Assembly (NCBI RefSeq): GCF_048751585.1 | Contig: NZ_JAZHOB010000002.1 | Span: forward strand, 434,001 to 498,000 | Direction: 5' to 3' | DNA length: 64,000 bases | From: G025836975 sp048751585 | GTDB lineage: Bacteria; Pseudomonadota; Gammaproteobacteria; Burkholderiales; Burkholderiaceae_B | Part shown: positions 43,372 through 51,434 of the stretch, piece after piece | How positions within the stretch are numbered: position 1 is the stretch's first letter | Layout: every line of letters begins with the position of its first letter | Notes under the pieces: generated by a model | What the model was told of the DNA's origin: nothing | Database searches by the model: none | What the model saw: the letters and a program-made list of their open reading frames with translations, nothing else | Translations under genes and position numbers: made by a program

Positions 43372-45324
43372 ATGAAGCGGGAAACCACGAAATCATCCAG
43401 GGACGACACACGCGGCCCCAGCCAGGCCGGCAGGGAGGGCGCGCTGCTGGGCGAGCTGGATATGCATCTCATCGCGGAAGGGCGCCACTGGCAGTTGGCG
43501 GATTGCCTGGGAGCGCATGCCATGGCGGTGGAAGGAATGGAAGGCACCCGCTTTGCCGTGTGGGCGCCCAACGCCCGCCGCGTCGCCGTGGTGGGTGATT
43601 TCAACGATTGGGACGGGCGCAGGCATCTCATGCGCTTGCGCCCCGAGTGCGGCGTATGGGAATTGTTTATTCCCGAAGTAGGCGCGGGAGCCCTGTACAA
43701 ATTTGAATTGTTGGCGGCCAACGGCGAACTGCTGGCATTGAAAGCCGACCCCCTTGCCCGTCAAACCGAGTTGCCGCCGGCCACGGCATCCGTGGTGCCC
43801 GAGCCCGCCGACTTCCGATGGACCGATGGCGATTGGATGGCCGGGCGCGAAGCCAGGCAGCGGGCGGATGCGCCGATCTCCATCTATGAAGCGCATCTGG
43901 GTTCCTGGATGCATCCGAAGGAAGAAGGCAGCCTTTGGTCTACGGTAGGCCCGCGCCTGATCGAGCATGCGGCGCGCATGGGCTTCACCCATCTGGAACT
44001 GATGCCGATTACGGAGCATCCCTTCGGCGGTTCCTGGGGCTATCAGCCCCTGGGCATGTTCGCTCCTTCGGCCCGCTATGGGACGCCCGCCGAATTCGCC
44101 GGCTTTGTGGATGCTTGCCATCAGGCGGGCCTTGCCTTGATCCTGGATTGGGTCCCCGCGCATTTTCCGTCGGATCCCCATGGCCTGGCCTGGTTCGACG
44201 GCACGGCGCTGTATGAGCATGCCGACCCCAAGCAAGGCCTGCATCCCGACTGGGACACGTTGATTTACAACATGGGCCGCAACGAGGTGCGCAACTTTCT
44301 GCTGGCCAGCGCGCTGGAGTGGCTGCGGCGTTATCACGTGGACGGCTTGCGGGTCGATGCGGTGGCGTCCATGTTGTATCTGGATTACAGCCGCGAGCCG
44401 GGACAGTGGACGCCCAATCGTTACGGCGGACGCGAGAATCTCGAGGCGGTGGATTTTCTTCGGCAGTTGAACACCGATGTGGCGCAGGCATGTCCGGGAG
44501 CGATCATCATCGCGGAGGAGTCCACCGCCTGGCCGGGCGTGACCCGGCCCGCAAGCGAGGGCGGGCTGGGCTTCCAGTACAAATGGAACATGGGCTGGAT
44601 GCATGACACCTTGCGCTACATGGGGCACGATCCGGTGCATCGCCGCTACCACCATCACGATATGACTTTCGGCATGATATACGCCTACTCCGAGCGTTTC
44701 ATCCTGCCGCTATCGCACGACGAGGTCGTGCACGGCAAAGGATCGCTGGTTGGCAAGATGCCGGGCGACCGTTGGCAGCGCTACGCCAATCTTCGCGCCT
44801 ACTACGGATTCATGTGGGCGCATCCCGGCAAGAAACTGCTTTTCATGGGCGGCGAGCTTGCCCAGGAAAGCGAATGGAATCATGATGCGCAGCTGGACTG
44901 GGGAGCGCTGGGCGACAGTTTGCATTCCGGCGTGATGGACTTGCTGCGTGATCTGAATATGCTGTATCGGAATACGCCGGCGCTTTATGGGGGCGACGCG
45001 GTCCCGGAAGGATTTGCGTGGGTAGTGGGCGATGACGATGCCAACAGCGTGTTTGCGTTTCTACGCCGACACAATGGACAGACGGCGCTGGCCGTCAGCA
45101 ATATGACACCGGTGCCGCGCATGGCATACGGGATAGGCGTGCCCATTGCGGGACGCTGGTCGGAGCGCCTGAATACCGATGCCCAAGCCTACGGCGGATC
45201 CGGGGTGGGCAACGCCGGGTCGGCCGACACGATTGCGCAGCCCATGCATGGGTACGGGCAGTCGCTGTCGCTTTCGCTGCCGCCTCTGGCGACCTTGATT
45301 TTCATAGCGGAAGGTAAGTCATGA
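43372..45324 (+). CDS. glgB: 1,4-alpha-glucan branching enzyme
   Basis: 650-residue GH13_9 enzyme forming alpha-1,6 branches. CBM48 domain (about 50-140, TRFAVWAPNARRVAVVGDFNDWDGRRH), then the catalytic barrel: MPITEHPFGGSWGYQPLGMFAPSARYG, nucleophile Asp329 in HVDGLRVDAVASML, Glu382 in IIIAEESTAWPGV and LPLSHDEVVHGKGSL. It lacks the longer N-terminal CBM of E. coli GlgB (728). Start ATG 43372 directly follows the treS stop; an open frame to 43255 overlaps treS out of phase and is not real. Branching supplies new ends for GlgE and substrates for GlgX and TreY. Confidence 0.95.
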   Translation: MKRETTKSSRDDTRGPSQAGREGALLGELDMHLIAEGRHWQLADCLGAHAMAVEGMEGTRFAVWAPNARRVAVVGDFNDWDGRRHLMRLRPECGVWELFIPEVGAGALYKFELLAANGELLALKADPLARQTELPPATASVVPEPADFRWTDGDWMAGREARQRADAPISIYEAHLGSWMHPKEEGSLWSTVGPRLIEHAARMGFTHLELMPITEHPFGGSWGYQPLGMFAPSARYGTPAEFAGFVDACHQAGLALILDWVPAHFPSDPHGLAWFDGTALYEHADPKQGLHPDWDTLIYNMGRNEVRNFLLASALEWLRRYHVDGLRVDAVASMLYLDYSREPGQWTPNRYGGRENLEAVDFLRQLNTDVAQACPGAIIIAEESTAWPGVTRPASEGGLGFQYKWNMGWMHDTLRYMGHDPVHRRYHHHDMTFGMIYAYSERFILPLSHDEVVHGKGSLVGKMPGDRWQRYANLRAYYGFMWAHPGKKLLFMGGELAQESEWNHDAQLDWGALGDSLHSGVMDLLRDLNMLYRNTPALYGGDAVPEGFAWVVGDDDANSVFAFLRRHNGQTALAVSNMTPVPRMAYGIGVPIAGRWSERLNTDAQAYGGSGVGNAGSADTIAQPMHGYGQSLSLSLPPLATLIFIAEGKS

Positions 45325-47438
45325 TGAACGGTTCCTTGCCTGATCGCCTGGCTTCAGGACTACCCTACCCGCTGGGGGCGATCAGCGATGGGTTGGGCGT
45401 GAACTTTGCCGTATTTTCGGCCAACGCCAGTAAAATCGAATTATGCATTTTCGATGCCAGGGGCCGCAAGGAACTGCGTCGCTATACCCTGCCCGAATGC
45501 ACCGATGAGATCTGGCACGGCTATCTGCCCGACGCCGAGCCCGGCCTGCTGTACGGGTATCGCGCATATGGCCCTTACGATCCCAAGCGGGGCCATCGTT
45601 TCAATCCGCAAAAGCTCCTCATCGACCCTTATGCGCGCAAGCTGGATGGGCCGCTGCGCTGGTCGGACGCACTGTTCGGCTATCGTGTCCAGCATCCCAA
45701 GGGCGACCTGAGCCTGGATCGGCGCGATTCCGCCGCCCTGGTGCCCAAATGCGTGGTCACGGGCGAGAGCTTCAATTGGGGCGGACAGAGCCGTCCATGC
45801 ACGCCATGGGCGGAAACGGTTATCTATGAGGCGCATGTGCGCGGCGTGTCCATGCGCCGCGACGATCTGCGGCGCGAACTGCGGGGCAGTAGCGAGGGGC
45901 TCGCCAATCCGCGTTTCATCGACCACCTGCACAAACTGGGTGTAACGGCTATCGAGCTCATGCCGGTGCACGCCTTCCTGCAGGACCACTTCCTGGTTGA
46001 GCGCGGCTTGCGCAATTATTGGGGCTACAACACACTGGCCTTTTTCGCGCCCGAACCGGCTTACCTGACTCATGGCAAGACCAACGATTTGCGCATGGCG
46101 ATCCGCCGCTTGCAAAGCGCCGGAATAGAAGTGATTCTGGACGTGGTCTACAACCACACGGCGGAGGGCAACGAGCTGGGGCCCACGCTATCCTGGCGCG
46201 GGCTGGACAATGCCAGCTACTACCGCCTGATACCGGGCGAGGAGCGCTACTACATCAACGACACCGGCTGCGGTAACACGGTCAACCTGTCTCACCCGCG
46301 CGTGCTGCAAATGGTGATGGACTCGCTGCGCTACTGGGCGCAAAGCTATCGTATCGACGGCTTCCGCTTCGATCTTGGCGTTACGCTGGGGCGCGAGGGA
46401 ACCGGCTTCGACCAAGGCTCGGGATTCTTCGATGCCATAGGCCAGGATCCCGTCCTGTCGCGCCTGAAGCTGATTTCCGAGCCCTGGGACACGGGTCCCG
46501 ACGGCTATCAGCTGGGCAATCATCCGCCCGGCTTCGCGGAATGGAACGATAAGTTCAGGGACGGCATCCGCCGCTTTTGGGTGGGAGAGGCCGGTTTGCG
46601 CGGCGACCTGGCCGGATGGCTGATGGCAACGCCCGATATCTTCGACAGGCGCCATCGCCGGCCTTGGGCATCCATTAACTTCCTGGCTTCGCACGACGGT
46701 TTTACGGCCAGGGACGTGGTCAGCTACAACGATAAGCATAACGAGGCCAATGGCGACGAGAACGCCGACGGGCATGGTGAGAACTTCAGCAACAACTGGG
46801 GCGAGGAAGGCCAGACGAAAGACCCGGCTATCCTGGCTTTGCGCGATCGGGTCCTGCGTTCCATGCTGGCCACCGTGTTCTTCTCTAATGGCACGCCGAT
46901 GTTGCTGGCGGGCGATGAGTTCGGCAATAGCCAGGGCGGCAACAACAATGCCTATTGCCAGGATAACGAGACATCCTGGCTGGACTGGGCGCAGGCGGCG
47001 GAGCCCGCGGGGCGCCGGCTGACGGCCTTCGCTGGGAAACTGGCCGCGCTAAGGCGTGCGCACATGTCCGTGCGCATGCCGCGCTTCATGGACGGCGGCG
47101 AGGAAGTCCTGCCCGGCGTGGCGCGAGTTGCGTGGTTCGACATGGATGGGCAAGCCATGAGCCCCGAAGCCTGGGAGTTCGCCGAGGGGCGGGTCCTGGG
47201 CATGCGGCGCGCCTGCCCTGCGGGCGATATGATCGACCTGTCGCTGTTGCTGGTCAATGCGGGAGACGACGACATCGAGTTCCAGCTGCCAGCGCCGGAC
47301 TACGCCTGGATTCGCGAACTGGATTCGGCCCATCCCGATGCATTGTCCGGTCCGGTGAAAGGCGGCAGCGTGATCGTTTGCGCCCATGGCCTGGTCTTGC
47401 TGGCCGCGACGGTTGATGTGGAGCGCCCTTATGCTTAG
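45321..47438 (+). CDS. glgX: Glycogen debranching enzyme (isoamylase type)
   Basis: 705-residue GH13_11 enzyme hydrolysing alpha-1,6 links in glycogen. CBM48 (about 15-100, GVNFAVFSANASKIELCIFD), IYEAHVRGVSMRRDDL, nucleophile Asp351 in RIDGFRFDLGVTL, Glu387 in LISEPWDTGPDGYQLG, and NFLASHDGFTARDVVSYNDKHNEANGDEN. ATGA overlap with glgB at 45321. It frees linear maltodextrins for TreY/TreZ and MalQ. Confidence 0.95.
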   Translation: MMNGSLPDRLASGLPYPLGAISDGLGVNFAVFSANASKIELCIFDARGRKELRRYTLPECTDEIWHGYLPDAEPGLLYGYRAYGPYDPKRGHRFNPQKLLIDPYARKLDGPLRWSDALFGYRVQHPKGDLSLDRRDSAALVPKCVVTGESFNWGGQSRPCTPWAETVIYEAHVRGVSMRRDDLRRELRGSSEGLANPRFIDHLHKLGVTAIELMPVHAFLQDHFLVERGLRNYWGYNTLAFFAPEPAYLTHGKTNDLRMAIRRLQSAGIEVILDVVYNHTAEGNELGPTLSWRGLDNASYYRLIPGEERYYINDTGCGNTVNLSHPRVLQMVMDSLRYWAQSYRIDGFRFDLGVTLGREGTGFDQGSGFFDAIGQDPVLSRLKLISEPWDTGPDGYQLGNHPPGFAEWNDKFRDGIRRFWVGEAGLRGDLAGWLMATPDIFDRRHRRPWASINFLASHDGFTARDVVSYNDKHNEANGDENADGHGENFSNNWGEEGQTKDPAILALRDRVLRSMLATVFFSNGTPMLLAGDEFGNSQGGNNNAYCQDNETSWLDWAQAAEPAGRRLTAFAGKLAALRRAHMSVRMPRFMDGGEEVLPGVARVAWFDMDGQAMSPEAWEFAEGRVLGMRRACPAGDMIDLSLLLVNAGDDDIEFQLPAPDYAWIRELDSAHPDALSGPVKGGSVIVCAHGLVLLAATVDVERPYA

Positions 47439-49320
47439 GACCCAACCCACGGGCAAAAAGTCACGGCCAGCCTACCGGTGCGCGGCGAGCACCGCGCCAG
47501 ACAGCGGTTTCGATTACGCCTTCGGCGCAGTATGTATCGGAGGGGGGGCGGTACGCTTCCGCATATGGGCGCCTGGGGCCCGGCAGGTTTGCCTGGAGCT
47601 GGCCAGCCAGCCTCCCCGGCCCATGGAGACGTCCGGGCAGGGGTTTCACGAGCTTATTTGCGCCTGCGCGCCGGGCACGCGCTATCGATATCATATCGAT
47701 GGCGTTTTGCGCGTGCCCGACCCGGCTTCGCGGCTGCAGGACGGCGATATTCACGATGCCAGCATCGTCGCGGATACCAGTGCCTATCCATGGCGCAATA
47801 ATGATTGGCTCGGGCTGCCATGGAAGCAGACGGTGCTGTACGAAATCCATGTTGGGCTGGCCGGCGGCTTTCGGGGTGTGCAGGAGCGGCTGGCCGATCT
47901 GTCGGAATTGGGTATTACGGCCATCGAACTCATGCCGATAGCCGACTTTCCGGGGCCGCGCAATTGGGGCTACGACGGTGTTCTGCCGTATGCGCCCGAT
48001 TGCGCCTACGGCAGCCCCGACGATCTGCGGCTGCTTATCGATACGGCGCATTGCATGGGCATACAGGTGTTCCTGGATGTGGTCTACAACCATTTCGGCC
48101 CTGAAGGGAATTATCTGCCCAGCTATGCGCCCGAGTTTTTTCGGCAAGATCGGGTCACTCCATGGGGTCCGGCGATCGACTTTGGCAGAAGTCAGGTGCG
48201 CTCTTTCTTTGCCGAGAATGCGTTGTACTGGTTGCGGGAGTATCGATTCGACGGTTTGCGCCTGGATGCTGTGCATGCCATCTCCGATCCCGATTGGCTG
48301 CCGGAAATGGCAAGCTTCGTCCGTAGCCACCTGGACCCGGAGCGCCACGTTCATCTGATTCTGGAGAACGACGATAACGCGGCGAGCCTGCTGAAGAAAG
48401 GCTTCGACGCTCAGTGGAACGATGATGCGCATCATGTGCTGCACCGCATTCTGACGGGGGAAAGCCACGGGTATTACGCCGCCTATGGCCAAGACTGCGC
48501 GAGCGAACTGGGCCGCTGCCTGAGCGAAGGCTTCCTGTATCAGGGCCAGCCCAGCGCTTGGCGTGGCGGCCGGCCCCGCGGCGAATCCAGCGCCGGCCTG
48601 CCCCCTTCGGCGTTCGTGTTCTTTCTGCAAAACCATGATCAGATCGGTAATCGAGCCTGCGGTGAGCGCCTATTGACGCTTTGCGGCAAGAAAACGGAGG
48701 GTCTGCGAGCGGCCATCGCCCTGCAATTGCTGACGCCGCATATCCCCTTGATCTTCATGGGCGAAGAGTACGGATCGACAGCGCCATTTCTTTATTTCAC
48801 CAGTTTCAAGGATCCCGCGCTGGCCAAGGCCGTGCGCGAGGGGCGGCGCAAGGAATTCGCCGCTTTTCCGCCCTTCTCCGATCCGCGCGCAAGAGATCGC
48901 ATACCCGATCCCAACGATGTGGATACCTGGGAGCACTCATGGCCCTTTTCGGGCGCGCGGGATGCACAGGGCAAAAAGTGGCGCGAGGGGTACCGGACGC
49001 TGTTGGCCGCGCGCCGTGAGTTCGTCAGCCCTTATCTGGAAGGAGCGCAGAGCTTGCCGGCCAGGGTAACCGGATCGCTTGCGCTGTTGGCGGCTTGGCG
49101 GTTGAGCGACGGCGGGCTGCTGCGCATTTATTGCAATCTGTCGGCGGACGAAGTAACACTGGAACAAGGCATGTCGGCAGAGGAACGGATTTTCTACGCG
49201 GTTGGCGACCATGCCGGCCGCAGCTTGCAAGATGGACGCATGGCCGCCTGCAGCACCGTCGCGACTATGGAGCGGTGCGTGGACCCCGAGGCCGGCCAAA
49301 ACCATGGAGCGGCGGCGTGA
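47431..49320 (+). CDS. treZ: Malto-oligosyltrehalose trehalohydrolase
   Basis: 629-residue GH13_10 enzyme that releases trehalose from maltooligosyl-trehalose made by TreY. FGAVCIGGGAVRFRIWAPGARQVCLEL (N-terminal CBM48-like domain, about 22-50), YEIHVGLAGGFRGVQERL, nucleophile Asp279 in FDGLRLDAVHAI, Glu312 in LILENDDNAASLL, QNHDQIGNRACGERL and MGEEYGSTAPFLYFTSF are typical. ATG 47431 overlaps the glgX stop by 8 nt with GGAG upstream. TreY is two genes further on; MalQ is between them. Confidence 0.94.
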   Translation: MLRTQPTGKKSRPAYRCAASTAPDSGFDYAFGAVCIGGGAVRFRIWAPGARQVCLELASQPPRPMETSGQGFHELICACAPGTRYRYHIDGVLRVPDPASRLQDGDIHDASIVADTSAYPWRNNDWLGLPWKQTVLYEIHVGLAGGFRGVQERLADLSELGITAIELMPIADFPGPRNWGYDGVLPYAPDCAYGSPDDLRLLIDTAHCMGIQVFLDVVYNHFGPEGNYLPSYAPEFFRQDRVTPWGPAIDFGRSQVRSFFAENALYWLREYRFDGLRLDAVHAISDPDWLPEMASFVRSHLDPERHVHLILENDDNAASLLKKGFDAQWNDDAHHVLHRILTGESHGYYAAYGQDCASELGRCLSEGFLYQGQPSAWRGGRPRGESSAGLPPSAFVFFLQNHDQIGNRACGERLLTLCGKKTEGLRAAIALQLLTPHIPLIFMGEEYGSTAPFLYFTSFKDPALAKAVREGRRKEFAAFPPFSDPRARDRIPDPNDVDTWEHSWPFSGARDAQGKKWREGYRTLLAARREFVSPYLEGAQSLPARVTGSLALLAAWRLSDGGLLRIYCNLSADEVTLEQGMSAEERIFYAVGDHAGRSLQDGRMAACSTVATMERCVDPEAGQNHGAAA

Positions 49321-51434
49321 GCCGGCCTGTGAACGGCGATGCCGCACTGCTTGCACTGGCGCAAGCGGCGGGGCTGGACACGCAGTGGACCGATGTATTT
49401 GGTAAACGGCATCAGGTGCGCGATGAGATCCTGCGAAAGATGCTGGTCGCACTGGAACTGCCTTGCGGCTGCTCCGCCCAGATCAGTGAAAGCCGGAGCT
49501 GGCTGGAGCAAGAGGCACGGCAGGCCGTCGCCCGCATGGTTATCGCCCAGGCGGACGAGGCGCCCGTATTCGCACATACAGGCTCCACGGCTTATCGGCT
49601 GGCACTCGACGGAGGCGGACAATGCAGCGGGTCGGCAGAGCACGCCGGGAACGGCTTGCTGCGGATAGCACCGGTAAGCCGCCCGGGTTACCACGGTTTG
49701 TCTATCGGTGATTCTGAGCTTGTATTGGCGGTGAGCCCGCCGCGTTGTCCGTCTGTCGAAACGCTGGCCGGCCACCCAGGCCGTCATTGGGGCGTGGCCG
49801 CACAGGTCTATAGCCTGCGCGGCCAGCCTGCCGGCCATTATTCACTGCTTGCCCGATTGGCGGAACACGCTGGCAGGCAGGGCGCCGCAGCTGTGGCGAT
49901 CAGTCCGGTCCACGCCATGTTCAGCGCGGCTCCCCAGCGATTCAGCCCCTACTCCCCATCCAGCCGACTGTTCCTGAATGCGGCGTATATCGATCCGGCG
50001 CACGTTCTGGGCAACGATGCCTTCCTGCAGGCTTTGGATCAGGGCGAGCGCGAAGATGGATATCGTATGGACGAGGACGCATTGCGCATCGATTGGCCGC
50101 GGGTACTGCCACAGCGCCTTCGGCTGCTCAGACGCATGCACGATAATTTCCGCAGGCGCGGCGGCAAGTCGCTGCTTGAAGATCTGGAGAAGTTCTCGCG
50201 GGAAGGCGGCGAGGCCTTGGAAAGCCATGCGCGATTCGAGGCGCTGCATGACCGCCATGTCCTGGATTTCGGAGCGGAAAGCGGCTGGCAAGATTGGCCC
50301 GAAGACTTTCGCGATCCATCCAGTCCGGGTCTGCGCGCCTATGCCGCCGCGCATGAAAACGAAGTCCATTTTCACGTGTTCCTGCAGTGGCTGGCGCACA
50401 AGGGCATGCAGGATGTTCAGCGCGGCGCTCGCGTTGCGGGCATGCCCATAGGCTTGATTACCGACCTAGCCATAGGTACCGATCCGCGCGGCAGCCACGC
50501 CTGGAGCCGGCAGAAGGAAATCCTAGCCGGGGTGTCGGTCGGCGCTCCGCCCGATTTGTATCAGGCGCTGGGCCAGGACTGGGGCTTGACCGCCATGTCG
50601 CCGCGCGCTCTGCGCGATACCGGCTACGCGGCCTTCATCGAAATCCTGCGCGCGGCATTCCGGTATGCGGGCGGCGTCAGAGTCGACCACATACTTGGTT
50701 TGGCACGCATGTGGCTTGTCGCACAGGGGGAGTCTCCCGCCGACGGCGCCTATCTGCGCTATCCGCTGGATGACATGCTGCGCCTCCTGGCCCTGGAGGC
50801 ATGGCGGCACCAGGCCGTTGTCGTGGGTGAAAACCTGGGCACAGTGCCCGAGGGATTCAACGAACGGCTGCGGGAGAAAAGCATGCTGGGCATGAGCGTA
50901 CTGTGGTTCCAGCGGGACGGCCAAGCGGGCGAGGGTGGAGAGCCCGCTCCGTTTTCCTTGCCCTCGCAATGGCCGTCCTGGACGATGGCCATGCCCACGA
51001 CTCACGATCTGCCTACGATAGCGGGCTGGTGGCGTGGGCGCGATCTGCACTGGCGCGAGCGGCTGGGGGAGGCGCCGGAGCACGGGCAATGGTCCAAGGC
51101 CGCGCACTGGCGCGAAGGCGAGAAAAAGGCCTTGTGGAACGCCATGCAGGCGGCGGGTTGCCTTCCGGTTGCGGCCGCGAACCCGACGGCCGAGGTGCCG
51201 CGCGACGCCGTCCTTGGCTTTGTCGCGAGTACGCCCAGCCCCTTGGTCATGGTGTCGATGGAAGACTTGCTGGGCATGGAGGATCAGCCGAATCTTCCCG
51301 GCCATACCGGCACCGGCGTAGCGGCTCATCCCAATTGGATGCAGACTCTGCCCATGAGCGTGGAGCAGATATTCACCGATAGAGGCGTAGTGTCCGGCAT
51401 TGCCGCGATACGCCGGGCCAGGGGCGAGGCATGA
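49317..51434 (+). CDS. malQ: 4-alpha-glucanotransferase (amylomaltase)
   Basis: 705-residue GH77 enzyme that disproportionates maltodextrins. Nucleophile Asp457 in GGVRVDHILGLARMW, acid/base Glu505 in VVVGENLGTVPEGF, and TTHDLPTIAGWWRGRDL. The N-terminal 150 residues match the accessory domain of long E. coli-like MalQ (694). The start is GTG 49317, overlapping the treZ stop as GTGA with GGAG upstream; the open frame continues upstream over treZ without support. It recycles short malto-oligosaccharides too small for TreY. Confidence 0.94.
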   Translation: MSRPVNGDAALLALAQAAGLDTQWTDVFGKRHQVRDEILRKMLVALELPCGCSAQISESRSWLEQEARQAVARMVIAQADEAPVFAHTGSTAYRLALDGGGQCSGSAEHAGNGLLRIAPVSRPGYHGLSIGDSELVLAVSPPRCPSVETLAGHPGRHWGVAAQVYSLRGQPAGHYSLLARLAEHAGRQGAAAVAISPVHAMFSAAPQRFSPYSPSSRLFLNAAYIDPAHVLGNDAFLQALDQGEREDGYRMDEDALRIDWPRVLPQRLRLLRRMHDNFRRRGGKSLLEDLEKFSREGGEALESHARFEALHDRHVLDFGAESGWQDWPEDFRDPSSPGLRAYAAAHENEVHFHVFLQWLAHKGMQDVQRGARVAGMPIGLITDLAIGTDPRGSHAWSRQKEILAGVSVGAPPDLYQALGQDWGLTAMSPRALRDTGYAAFIEILRAAFRYAGGVRVDHILGLARMWLVAQGESPADGAYLRYPLDDMLRLLALEAWRHQAVVVGENLGTVPEGFNERLREKSMLGMSVLWFQRDGQAGEGGEPAPFSLPSQWPSWTMAMPTTHDLPTIAGWWRGRDLHWRERLGEAPEHGQWSKAAHWREGEKKALWNAMQAAGCLPVAAANPTAEVPRDAVLGFVASTPSPLVMVSMEDLLGMEDQPNLPGHTGTGVAAHPNWMQTLPMSVEQIFTDRGVVSGIAAIRRARGEA

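Noticed and set aside
43393..44658. 421-codon open frame antisense to glgB
   Set aside because: Lies wholly within a gene with all catalytic residues; composition is typical of an antisense shadow. The same applies to 38147-39376, 47461-48636, 13945-15027 and 12956-13975.
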